A stretch of 5,949 nucleotides of DNA from Methanobacteriota archaeon (GTDB taxonomy: Archaea > Thermoplasmatota > E2 > DHVEG-1). This document shows, one piece after another, positions 1 through 5,949 of this stretch (positions are counted from its first letter, which is position 1; each line of letters opens with the position of its first letter). The stretch covers positions 1 to 5,949 of the forward strand of contig CAIYYQ010000422.1 of assembly GCA_903930505.1 (NCBI GenBank), read 5' to 3'. The notes under the pieces are model-generated. The model saw only the letters and a list, made by a program, of their open reading frames with translations, was not told where the DNA came from and ran no database searches. The translations under genes were made by a program, and so were the position numbers.

Positions 1-1
1 A

Positions 2-784
2 AACGTGATGATGATCAGCGGCGCAAGCAGCGGCATGGGTGCAGCACTAGCTAAAAGACTTGCAAAAGAACACTGTAAACTTGTGTTGTATGCTCGACGG
101 GAAGATAAACTAAAAGAACTTGCAGAAACACTGAACAAAGAGACAGACTGCATCTATAAAACCTGCGATGTAAAAAACAAACACGACGTGGAAGAAGCGG
201 TACGGTTTGCGTATAAAAGCTACGGACGAATCGATGTCGCAATATTAGCCGCAGGCATCCTTGTTCCAAATCCTATTGAAGTCTTTGACAGCAGTATTAT
301 AAAAGATTCATTGGAAACAAATTTTCTTGGTGACGTATACTTCATCGAATCGCTTTTACCGATTATGAAGAAACAAAAATCTGGTGTTATCGCATCGATA
401 TCCACCCTCCCGGATAAACGAGGAGTGCCTGGCTGGGGTGCCTATGGTGCAAGCAAAGCTGCAGTAAGCTGGATGATGGAAAGCCTGCGATCTGAAGCAA
501 AACAAAAATACAATATCGATATTATAACGATTAAGCCAGGGTCCGTGAAAACACCGATGATTGAAGGATTCTACAGGCCAGGTGCGATCTCTGCTGAAAA
601 AGCAGCAGATTATATCACCCGTGGTATAAAACAGGGTAAGAAGATCATACAATTCCCGCTATCACAAGTACTGATGATACGAATGCAGGACCAATTTCCC
701 GTAGTCGTCTACGATAAAATCCCCATAGAACTTCAAAAAGGCAAAGGATACCCCACAGCAAAAGAAAAAGAGTTAAGAGAATAA
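2..784 (+). CDS. Short-chain dehydrogenase/reductase (SDR), 5' end missing
   Basis: This is a classical SDR, a cytosolic NAD(P)-dependent oxidoreductase acting on carbonyl or alcohol groups. The frame is open to the window edge. The Rossmann glycine motif SGASSGMG lies only about 4 residues after the first candidate start (GTG at 5), whereas SDRs normally carry a short beta strand before it, so the true start lies upstream. Numbering from that GTG, I see the glycine motif at 5-12, AAG at 82-84 (NNAG equivalent), structural Asn106, the active-site pair Tyr147 and Lys151 (YGASK), and the PG motif at 178-179 followed by VKTPM. The position 13 residues before the Tyr, usually the catalytic Ser, is Thr134 with Ser133 beside it. 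The protein ends with a charged tail and TAA at 782. The CoA-ligase gene follows after 20 bases, which suggests co-transcription. The SDR call is very secure. The substrate is unknown. Confidence 0.93.
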   Translation, partial: NVMMISGASSGMGAALAKRLAKEHCKLVLYARREDKLKELAETLNKETDCIYKTCDVKNKHDVEEAVRFAYKSYGRIDVAILAAGILVPNPIEVFDSSIIKDSLETNFLGDVYFIESLLPIMKKQKSGVIASISTLPDKRGVPGWGAYGASKAAVSWMMESLRSEAKQKYNIDIITIKPGSVKTPMIEGFYRPGAISAEKAADYITRGIKQGKKIIQFPLSQVLMIRMQDQFPVVVYDKIPIELQKGKGYPTAKEKELRE

Positions 785-804
785 AACCAAGGATTCTTGA
801 TCAT

Positions 805-2214
805 ATGAACCCATTTCTCAATCCAAAAATCTCCATTCCCTTCCTCAAAAACTACATAACTGACCCCGGACGAATCGAACGCCTCTCACCACAACGACTT
901 GAAAAATACCGAAATAGAGCCTTACAAAAAATACTCAAATACGCATCCAGCGTACCACTTTATCAAAAAAAATACGAAGAAGCACACATAAACCCACAAT
1001 CAATCAAAACAACAAACGACATCACTAAACTGCCCTTCATTACCAAACAAAACCTCAGAGATTATTACCCTGATGGAATCACACCAAAACACTACAACAA
1101 AAAAAATGGTTATGTCGTATCCACCGGTGGAACCAGTGGAAAATCAGTTTCAATCTACACAGATTTTCCAACGATACTTCGTGCCCTTGGACCACCACTG
1201 GCACAGATGCATTATTTTCATTTAAACCTGCGCAAGATACGAGCTGCACATATCGGTAACTTCAACCGCTACCGCATCGACGGCGTCACACGGGAACATT
1301 TCTTCCCGCATCTCAAACATTTCTACCAACTTGACAACACACTTAACCTTTATGTCAATGAACCCATCAAAACACTCATGGATAGACTCAACACATTCAA
1401 ACCAGATATCATCATCTCCTATCCAACGGTCTTTCAGCATCTTGCATTTCTCAAAAAGAAAGGACTTGGTGAAAACGTAAACCCGTCACTCATGCAGGTC
1501 GGAGGATCAATCCTTGATGAATACACAAGATCCTACGTCGAAGACGCATTTAGATGCCCGCTTCTCAACATTTATCTTTCTGTTGAATCACAAGCATGTA
1601 TCGCGTTTGAATGCAGAGAACATAACTGGCATATCCACTCCGATTTCTTTTATGTTGAAGCAATCGACCAACACAACGAGCTTGTTGCCCCGGGGGAACG
1701 AGGCAGAATCGTCATCACCAGACTATGGGGACAAGGAACACCCATCATCCGCTACACAGGAATGGAGGATTTGATCACACTTAACGACAACGAAACATGT
1801 AGCTGCGGACTGCACAGCCCGATTTTCAAAAAACCTGTTGAAGGACGCATGCAGGCAAACATCGTACTACCCAACGGAACCGTGTTTCCCTGCGGAGCAT
1901 TTTGTTTTATTGAACCAGTGCTCAATGATCTGAAAACATTCAAAATCAAACAATACCAAGTTGTCCAAAAGAAAATCAACGAAATCGACATCCTTCTCGT
2001 CATCGATGAGGACCTGCGAAACATTGGTGCACCTGTCGAAGAAATTATTGCAAGAATCAAGAAAATCTACCAAGAAAAAACCGGTCCAGACGTAACCATA
2101 TCGGTCTATGAGGTTCCTGAAATCAAAACTGATCCGAAATCAAATAAACCAACGCCAATCGTCATATCATACGTAAGCCAAGATGAAGGATACAAACAAC
2201 TAAGCAAAGTATAA
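805..2214 (+). CDS. Phenylacetate-CoA ligase-like (PaaK/CapK family) adenylate-forming enzyme
   Basis: This 469-residue protein belongs to the ANL superfamily branch that contains PaaK and the capsule protein CapK. Such enzymes activate a carboxylic acid with ATP and usually pass it to coenzyme A. Visible motifs are the phosphate-binding loop STGGTSGK at 106-113, the acidic adenylation residue Glu261 in YLSVES, TPIIRYTGMEDL at 312-323 (the A8-like hinge, normally RYxTGDL), a CSCG pair at 332-335 followed by EGR at 346-348, and a C-terminal lysine-rich segment near 445-448 where the catalytic Lys normally sits. Length is slightly above the usual 430 to 440. ATG 805 follows a weak AAGGA about 11 bases upstream. 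It sits between an SDR and a B12 radical SAM gene in one orientation. Family membership is secure. The acid used is not: phenylacetate is only the namesake, and aryl, fatty or polyprenyl-derived acids are equally open. Confidence 0.9.
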   Translation: MNPFLNPKISIPFLKNYITDPGRIERLSPQRLEKYRNRALQKILKYASSVPLYQKKYEEAHINPQSIKTTNDITKLPFITKQNLRDYYPDGITPKHYNKKNGYVVSTGGTSGKSVSIYTDFPTILRALGPPLAQMHYFHLNLRKIRAAHIGNFNRYRIDGVTREHFFPHLKHFYQLDNTLNLYVNEPIKTLMDRLNTFKPDIIISYPTVFQHLAFLKKKGLGENVNPSLMQVGGSILDEYTRSYVEDAFRCPLLNIYLSVESQACIAFECREHNWHIHSDFFYVEAIDQHNELVAPGERGRIVITRLWGQGTPIIRYTGMEDLITLNDNETCSCGLHSPIFKKPVEGRMQANIVLPNGTVFPCGAFCFIEPVLNDLKTFKIKQYQVVQKKINEIDILLVIDEDLRNIGAPVEEIIARIKKIYQEKTGPDVTISVYEVPEIKTDPKSNKPTPIVISYVSQDEGYKQLSKV

Positions 2215-2225
2215 AGAACAGAAAA

Positions 2226-2234
2226 CTATAAAGG
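2226..2234 (+). promoter_or_regulatory. Possible TATA box before the radical SAM gene
   Basis: CTATAAAGG preceded by the purine-rich GAAAA (a BRE-like context) lies in the 44-base gap before the radical SAM gene. Archaeal TATA boxes sit about 25 bases before the transcription start, which would place the start at about 2254, almost on the ATG at 2259 and past the AAGGGA ribosome site. That conflict makes internal co-transcription from upstream more likely, with this as at most a weak secondary promoter. Confidence 0.2.
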
Positions 2235-2258
2235 AAAAACACCTGCAAGGGAACCATT

Positions 2259-3545
2259 ATGAAGATCCTTCTAATTTCTCCTCATCCCCATGCAAAACAC
2301 GGGTTGTTTGCACGATTAACCTACCCATCACTAACCCTTAAACAGCTCGCAGCAATCATACCAAAAGAACACACCGTACAAATTGTCGACGAACGCTTTG
2401 AATCAGTCCCTGTACATAACCAGTATGATGCTGTTGGTATCACCAGCCTTACCTACAACTCGCTGCGCGGATACGAACTAGCTGATCTGTTTCGTGCACA
2501 AGGAATAAAAGTGTTTTTCGGAGGCTATCATGCATCGTTGTTGCCTGAGGAAGTAAAGCAACATGCAGATAGCGTCATCATCGGTGAATCAGAATACACA
2601 CTTCCAAAAATCTTAAAAGATCTTGAACAGAACACGCTGCAGCCTTTTTACCGATCAGAACAAATGGTTCGTGCAGAGGACATCCCCGCAGCACGCCATG
2701 ATATCGGATCCTATAACCCCTTTAATGAACCAATCCAGGCATCACGCGGATGCCCAACTGGTTGTGAATTCTGTGCGATGAACATTGTCGAAGGTAAAAT
2801 CTTTCGTGGACGCCCAGTAAATCACATGATTGATGAGATCAAATCCATTAAAACAAAATCTATTTTTTTTGCGGATGCATCACTCACGATTAACCCAAAT
2901 TATTCCAAAGAGTTGTTCAAAGAAGCAAAAAACCTCAACAAATATTTTGAATGCTTCGGAAACATCAATGTTTTAAGCCGCGATGACGAATTTCTGAAAC
3001 TAGCAAGCGACGCAGGAGTCATCAACTGGTACGTAGGCATCGAATCACTATCTCAGGAGAACATTGATCAAGCAGGAAAAGGAACAAACAAGGTGGAAAA
3101 CTACGGGAAAGCTATCCAGAAAATACAGGACCATGGGATGATGATCACCGGTTTTTTCATGTTCGGATTTGATTTTGATACCGTTGAGACGTTCCCAAAA
3201 ACACTACAGGCGATTTATGATTTTGGCCTAGACGAAGTCTCCTTTAGCATCGTAACACCATACCCAGGGACCAGGCTTTTTGAACGCTATGACCGCGAAA
3301 ACAGGATTCTTTGCAGAGATTGGTCACGGTTCGGGGAAGGAAACGTAAACTACCAACTCAAAGGAATCACAGAACAGCAGCTTCTTGAAGGCATCCGCAT
3401 GATGGCAATGGACTACTATTCAGTACCAAACTGCATCAGGCGAAGTTTCACGAATACAAACCATAGCATGTATCGCGTGTTTGTGAAACTCATACGGAAT
3501 TTCAGCGTCCGCTCTTTTTATATGCATGAAAAACTCACCATCTGA
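2259..3545 (+). CDS. B12-binding domain radical SAM enzyme
   Basis: This 428-residue enzyme has a cobalamin-binding-like Rossmann domain (about 1-130, with GGYHASLLPEE at 88-98 and IGESE at 108-112) followed by a radical SAM barrel. The cluster motif is Cys165-x3-Cys169-x2-Cys172, within SRGCPTGCEFC. Further family marks are YVGIES at 258-263, FGFDFDT at 302-308, and TPYPGTRLFE at 333-342 followed by a DW near 354. This architecture belongs to the BchE/HpnJ-like class, whose members methylate, cyclise or couple unactivated carbons, often in lipids or pigments. The N-terminal domain lacks the DxHxxG lower ligand, as is usual for this class. ATG 2259 has a fair AAGGGA site at 2247-2252. The protein is shorter than many relatives, with a basic, aromatic C-terminus instead of an extra domain. 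Co-orientation with the CoA ligase and SDR suggests a shared pathway. The substrate is undetermined. Confidence 0.92.
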   Translation: MKILLISPHPHAKHGLFARLTYPSLTLKQLAAIIPKEHTVQIVDERFESVPVHNQYDAVGITSLTYNSLRGYELADLFRAQGIKVFFGGYHASLLPEEVKQHADSVIIGESEYTLPKILKDLEQNTLQPFYRSEQMVRAEDIPAARHDIGSYNPFNEPIQASRGCPTGCEFCAMNIVEGKIFRGRPVNHMIDEIKSIKTKSIFFADASLTINPNYSKELFKEAKNLNKYFECFGNINVLSRDDEFLKLASDAGVINWYVGIESLSQENIDQAGKGTNKVENYGKAIQKIQDHGMMITGFFMFGFDFDTVETFPKTLQAIYDFGLDEVSFSIVTPYPGTRLFERYDRENRILCRDWSRFGEGNVNYQLKGITEQQLLEGIRMMAMDYYSVPNCIRRSFTNTNHSMYRVFVKLIRNFSVRSFYMHEKLTI

Positions 3546-3606
3546 TAAAACTGTATCCAAACGTTAATATCGGGTTTTCATATTACCAGTATTTAGGGAG
3601 AGCACT

Positions 3607-3888
3607 ATGCGAGAATATGGAATAAAACGCGGACATCATATAGACATCGGAAAACTTGTTTCAACATACTATGGTGTAAAAGGAGACATCACCAAAGGAA
3701 TTATATTTGAGACCGAAGGCATCGGAAAGGTGAACCTAAAACAGGAGAAAAACTCCTTATTTATTGATATCATTCCCCCGAAGACCATTTGCAGCGATTT
3801 TTCGATTATAAAAAGATGGAACCAGTTTTTATTTGAGGCGACAGGAAAAGACACAAAAGAACGGAAAAAAGAGTTCGGGAAGATCTGA
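3607..3888 (+). CDS. Small DUF5611-like archaeal protein
   Basis: This is a 93-residue, charged, soluble protein with no signal peptide, membrane segment or cysteine cluster. It begins with REYGIKRGHHIDIGKL and ends with FLFEATGKDTKERKKEF. The RGH near the start and the ATGxxxKERxK close to the end match my memory of DUF5611, a family of roughly 100-residue proteins confined to archaea and of unknown function. I could not check this against a profile. The ATG at 3607 follows a purine-rich AGGGAG ending about 6 bases upstream, which supports the start. It lies 61 bases after the radical SAM gene, far enough to have its own promoter (a weak TTAATAT lies near 3564). It is probably a conserved housekeeping neighbour and not part of the enzyme operon. 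That it is a real gene is likely. The function is unknown. Confidence 0.75.
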   Translation: MREYGIKRGHHIDIGKLVSTYYGVKGDITKGIIFETEGIGKVNLKQEKNSLFIDIIPPKTICSDFSIIKRWNQFLFEATGKDTKERKKEFGKI

Positions 3889-3920
3889 TAACAAAAATTC
3901 TCCTGCGGAAAAACAGTTGG

Positions 3921-3968
3921 TTTTTTCTCCCTAATTTTAATCAGCGAATCATGATTAGAACGTTTTTT
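3921..3968 (+). terminator. T-run/stem-loop transcription end for the + strand genes
   Basis: Two runs of six T (3921-3926 and 3963-3968) follow the small gene's stop at 3886. The second is preceded by a stem, TAATCA at 3938-3943 pairing with TGATTA at 3952-3957 around an 8-base loop. A wider 8-base dyad, TTCTCCTG at 3898-3905 with CAGGAGAA at 3977-3984, encloses the whole block. Archaeal transcription commonly stops at such T-runs. The stem is AT-rich and weak, so the T-runs are the stronger part of the argument. Confidence 0.45.
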
Positions 3969-4052
3969 CAATTTTACAGGAGAAAAAGTAAAGAATAATC
4001 ATATAATACTGATAGAAGCTTTCATCTATAAAACAAAGTAAATGATTATATT

Positions 4053-4076
4053 TTCAAAACAAATTTTGTGTTTGAA
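4053..4076 (-). terminator. Imperfect palindrome just past the RusA-like stop codon
   Basis: A 24-base imperfect inverted repeat has outer arms TTCAAA and TTTGAA (6 base pairs) and inner CAAA/TTTG arms with a bulge. It starts 6 bases beyond the TAA of the - strand gene, where a terminator or mRNA-end hairpin would be expected. It is very AT-rich and is not followed by a clean T-run on the - strand, so its role is uncertain. Confidence 0.35.
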
Positions 4077-4082
4077 ATAATA

Positions 4083-4589
4083 TTATAACGTTGTTATTTT
4101 CTGAAGAATCATTTGTTTATCTGGATCGTGTTCCCTAAAAGAAATAACCACTTGGTTTGTGCGGTAACCGGGATACTGTTTTGCCTCCAATTTATATACC
4201 AATAATCTAACAACTTGTTTATCATTTTCAAACAAATAAGGTGTCGAATTGTCTAATTTCTTCAATGAATCAAGTATCACCTTCGCAATATTATCACAAT
4301 CCTGTGTTTTAAACCTTTTATGATCCAAGAAAACTACAATTGATAAATCGATTAAACAATTTCTAAAATGAGTAAAATTACTATTGTTCATCCAATCCTT
4401 TTGATTAATTATAAATTCAACTTTTGATTCATACTTTTTCTCACTGGTTTTAATAACTATTAAATCAGATACCGCCCCTATAGATCCTTCTAGCTGAAGG
4501 AATTCACCCATAGAAGTTCTCATATCAATGTTTATTTTGTTCTGGATCATAACAAACCACTCTCTCATATTATTGGATGTTACATACAC
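4083..4589 (-). CDS. RusA-family Holliday junction resolvase-like protein
   Basis: RusA enzymes cut four-way DNA junctions as dimers and are common in phages and integrated elements. The C-terminal half of this 168-residue protein fits the family: QDCDNIAKVILDSL gives Asp97, Asp99, Asn100 and Lys103, and FENDKQV gives Asp123. These line up with the E. coli RusA catalytic residues Asp70, Asp72, Lys76 and Asp91, with a loop about 5 residues longer before the last one. A lysine-bearing strand (VYKLEA) and a final strand (NQVVISF) follow as expected. Residues 1 to about 55 are extra compared with E. coli RusA (about 120 residues). The assigned start is GTG 4589. The same frame is open back to a TAA at 4640-4638 that lies inside the proposed TATA box. 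No good ribosome site precedes the GTG or the in-frame ATG at 4568, so the start is uncertain. The gene is AT-rich, unlike the left half of the window. Confidence 0.78.
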   Translation of the reverse strand: MYVTSNNMREWFVMIQNKINIDMRTSMGEFLQLEGSIGAVSDLIVIKTSEKKYESKVEFIINQKDWMNNSNFTHFRNCLIDLSIVVFLDHKRFKTQDCDNIAKVILDSLKKLDNSTPYLFENDKQVVRLLVYKLEAKQYPGYRTNQVVISFREHDPDKQMILQKITTL

Positions 4590-4635
4590 CTGATAATCAA
4601 TACCATTTTGAATGGAGAAAAGTAAGGATTTCCTG

Positions 4636-4645
4636 CCTTATATAC
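4636..4645 (-). promoter_or_regulatory. TATA box for the RusA-like gene
   Basis: Read on the - strand this is GTATATAAGG, a good archaeal TATA box, preceded by the purine-containing CCAGGA where a BRE would sit. Transcription should start about 25 bases on, near 4615, giving a leader of roughly 25 bases before GTG 4589. The spacing fits well. Confidence 0.45.
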
Positions 4646-4684
4646 TCCTGGAGGGGTAACTGAAAGTATTCCCCCCGTTGCAAC
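4645..4684. promoter_or_regulatory. Cluster of dyad elements between divergent promoters
   Basis: This GC-richer block sits between the two outward-facing TATA boxes. It holds an odd palindrome CTCCTGGAG (4645-4653), an imperfect dyad GGGGTAAC (4653-4660) against GTATTCCCC (4666-4674) around TGAAA, and a perfect 8-base palindrome GTTGCAAC (4677-4684). Stacked symmetry in a shared promoter region is typical of a repressor or activator operator. No regulator gene is in the window, so the binding protein is unknown. Confidence 0.35.
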
Positions 4685-4695
4685 AGGAGAAATGT

Positions 4696-4704
4696 TAATT
4701 TAAA
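4696..4704 (+). promoter_or_regulatory. Possible TATA box for the Mrr gene
   Basis: TAATTTAAA on the + strand lies about 58 bases before the Mrr ATG. A start about 25 bases downstream (near 4725) would give a leader of about 33 bases that includes the strong ribosome binding site. The motif TTAAAGG occurs twice, 14 bases apart (4700-4706 and 4714-4720), which could also be a pair of regulator half-sites. Confidence 0.35.
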
Positions 4705-4745
4705 GGTATGTTCTTAAAGGGATTAATGTTTTGACGTATCTATTC

Positions 4746-4753
4746 GGAGGAGG
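4746..4753 (+). promoter_or_regulatory. Strong ribosome binding site fixing the Mrr start
   Basis: GGAGGAGG ends 4 bases before ATG 4758 and is the best Shine-Dalgarno sequence in the window. It lies inside any reading that begins at the upstream in-frame TTG (4731), so the ATG is the true start. The protein then opens with MAIPDYQ, as Mrr proteins characteristically do. Confidence 0.8.
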
Positions 4754-4757
4754 AAAT

Positions 4758-5669
4758 ATGGCCATTCCTGATTATCAAACGATAATGCTACCATTATTGA
4801 AATTTTTTCAAGATAAAAAAGAACATCATATTAGGGAAGCAATCGATCATATTTCGGATTTTTTTCATTTAGCTGATGAAGAAAGAAGAGAGCTTTTACC
4901 TAGTGGTTTCGAACCAATTATTGACAATCGAGTTGGTTGGGCTAGAACATATATGAAAAAGGCAGGTTTGTTAGAATCTCCTCGTCGAGGATATGTAAAA
5001 ATAACCGATCAAGGTTTTGAAGTATTGACAAAGAATCCTGAGAAAATTAATGATAAATTTCTTGAGCGATTTCCTGGATTTATTGAATTTCAGACGGTGA
5101 AAAAGAAACCAGGTTCTGACAAACAAGGGACAAAAGAATTAGATAAACCTATTGGTGGGGAGACACCTATTGAGTTAATAGAAAAAGGACGCAACCTCCT
5201 AAATGCTGATCTTAGTCAAGAATTGCTAAACAAACTGAGAAAAGAACATTTTTCTGTTTTAGAAAAGGTAGTTCTTCGTTTATTAGAAAATATGGACTAT
5301 GGTAAAGGTAATGTTACTGGACGTACCGGCGATGGTGGAGTCGACGGTTTTATCAGCGAAGATAAATTAGGATTAGATAAGATATATTTTCAAGCAAAAA
5401 GATTCGATGAAAATAATCCGGTTTCTGCATCTATGCTTCGTGATTTTATTGGTTCTTTAGAAATTAAAGGAGTGAAAAAAGGTGTTTTTTTCACCACATC
5501 GAAATTTCCAAAAGATTCAATAGATCTTATCAAAAAAACATCGAAAAGCATTATTCTTATCGATGGTAATAAACTAGCAGAATTAATGATAGAGTACAAC
5601 GTAGGAGTCACTACAGAAAAAGAATATAAAATTAAAGCGATGGATACAGATTTTTTTGAAGAATTATAG
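4758..5669 (+). CDS. mrr: Mrr-type restriction endonuclease
   Basis: Mrr proteins are type IV-like restriction enzymes that cut foreign or modified DNA without a partner methylase. This 303-residue copy is full length. Residues 1 to about 95 form the Mrr N-terminal winged helix (MAIPDYQTIMLPLL, then LLPSG, DNRVGWARTYMKKAGLLESPRRG). A charged linker follows at about 110-140, and the PD-(D/E)xK nuclease domain spans about 155-285. Its active site is visible as GDGGVDG at 191-197 (Asp196) and QAK at 212-214 (Lys214). The usual closing segment ILIDGNKLAELM and the VGV turn lie at 266-284, and the end is acidic (DTDFFEEL). No residue is obviously lost, so it is probably active. It stands divergent to a RusA-like gene and is followed by a PIN-like gene, a defence-type setting. 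Base use is AT-rich, unlike the left half of the window. Confidence 0.95.
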   Translation: MAIPDYQTIMLPLLKFFQDKKEHHIREAIDHISDFFHLADEERRELLPSGFEPIIDNRVGWARTYMKKAGLLESPRRGYVKITDQGFEVLTKNPEKINDKFLERFPGFIEFQTVKKKPGSDKQGTKELDKPIGGETPIELIEKGRNLLNADLSQELLNKLRKEHFSVLEKVVLRLLENMDYGKGNVTGRTGDGGVDGFISEDKLGLDKIYFQAKRFDENNPVSASMLRDFIGSLEIKGVKKGVFFTTSKFPKDSIDLIKKTSKSIILIDGNKLAELMIEYNVGVTTEKEYKIKAMDTDFFEEL

Positions 5670-5716
5670 GATGAATATTTTAAAAATACAGTATCATACG
5701 ATATCTAAGAAGTAGA

Positions 5717-5736
5717 TGGTTCTTGATGCAGAACTA
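5717..5736 (+). other. Small stem-loop between Mrr and the PIN-like gene
   Basis: TGGTTCT (5717-5723) can pair with AGAACTA (5730-5736), with one G-U pair and a 6-base loop. It sits in the 94-base gap between the Mrr stop and the next start. No T-run follows, so it is not a convincing terminator. It may be an mRNA processing or pausing element, or chance. Confidence 0.2.
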
Positions 5737-5763
5737 AAGAAAATGAATTGATAAAAAGTAATT

Positions 5764-5949
5764 ATGACGAAAATAATCTACCTTGATCAAAATCATTGGA
5801 TTAATCTTCTTAGAACAAAATTAGGAATATCTAGCCAGAATCAAATAGAAAAAAGAACTTTAAATGCTATTCTGAACGCATCAAAAGATGGGAGTGCTAT
5901 TTTTCCGATATCTAATACACATCTAATAGAAACATATAAGAAAAGAGAC
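5764..5949 (+). CDS. PIN-like nuclease, N-terminal fragment (runs off the window)
   Basis: An open frame starts at ATG 5764, which is preceded in frame by TAA at 5752, and continues for 62 codons to the last base. The translation starts MTKIIYLDQNHWINLL and ends ISNTHLIETYKKRD. A hydrophobic first strand ending in Asp8 (YLDQN) and a second conserved acidic residue (Glu56 in HLIE) after a short strand are the opening marks of PIN-like metal-dependent RNases. The LDQN-x-WI wording recalls a PIN-like group found in toxin and defence contexts. The remaining acidic residues would lie past the edge. There is no clear ribosome site upstream. A TATA-like TTTTAAAAATA near 5678-5688 could give it its own promoter. 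The AT-rich base use matches the Mrr gene. The family call is moderate because only the N-terminus is visible. Confidence 0.6.
   Translation, partial: MTKIIYLDQNHWINLLRTKLGISSQNQIEKRTLNAILNASKDGSAIFPISNTHLIETYKKRD

Noticed and set aside
5..7. GTG at position 5 as the SDR start
   Set aside because: It would remove the first beta strand before the glycine motif, no upstream sequence is available, and the frame is open to the edge. The gene is better treated as truncated by the window.
1514..1774. Overlapping + strand frame of 86 codons inside the CoA-ligase gene, and several - strand frames inside the left genes
   Set aside because: They lie within well-supported coding regions, carry no family motifs and have no ribosome sites. 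They are shadows of the real genes.
3741..4692. Repeated purine string ACAGGAGAAA at 3741, 3976 and 4683, two of the copies flanking the RusA-like gene
   Set aside because: It is short, purine-rich and Shine-Dalgarno-like, one copy is inside a coding region, and there are no terminal inverted repeats or transposase. Chance is the simpler explanation.
4731..4757. TTG 4731 as the Mrr start
   Set aside because: The strong GGAGGAGG lies downstream of it, and the family's conserved N-terminus begins exactly at ATG 4758.
5667..5751. Readthrough of TAG codons (pyrrolysine-style) after Mrr and between two tiny in-frame ORFs (5671-5715 and 5716-5751)
   Set aside because: Mrr relatives normally end with an acidic tail like the one already present before the TAG. 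The extensions are 12 to 14 codons with no recognisable motif, and nothing in the window indicates pyrrolysine use.

Overview
The window reads as a piece of an archaeal, probably euryarchaeal, genome. Pointers are the strong GGAGG-type ribosome binding sites, TATA-like boxes placed about 25 bases before plausible transcription starts, T-rich 3' ends, a small protein that resembles an archaeal-only family (DUF5611-like), and a phenylacetate-CoA-ligase-like enzyme whose motif wording I associate with archaeal relatives. No rRNA, tRNA or CRISPR array is visible, so finer placement is not supported.

Left part (1 to 3888), all on the + strand: a short-chain dehydrogenase/reductase cut by the window edge, a PaaK/CapK-type adenylate-forming CoA ligase, and a B12-binding radical SAM enzyme, followed by a small DUF5611-like protein. 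The first three lie 20 and 44 bases apart and look like a metabolic operon: acid activation, carbonyl/alcohol redox and a cobalamin-dependent radical reaction. That combination would suit modification of a lipid or another carboxylate-derived metabolite. The substrate cannot be read from the sequence.

Middle (3889 to 4082): a non-coding, AT-rich zone between converging genes, with T-runs and inverted repeats that probably end transcription from both sides. Composition changes here. Codons to the left often end in C or A, while genes to the right strongly prefer T or A endings.

Right part (4083 to 5949): a RusA-family Holliday junction resolvase-like gene on the - strand, a 168-base divergent promoter region rich in dyad symmetry, a full-length Mrr-type restriction endonuclease on the + strand (start corrected to ATG 4758), and the first 62 codons of a PIN-like nuclease that runs off the window. 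Three different nuclease folds in one AT-rich block look like an acquired defence or mobile-element cargo segment. No transposase, integrase or attachment site is visible, so the mode of arrival is unknown.
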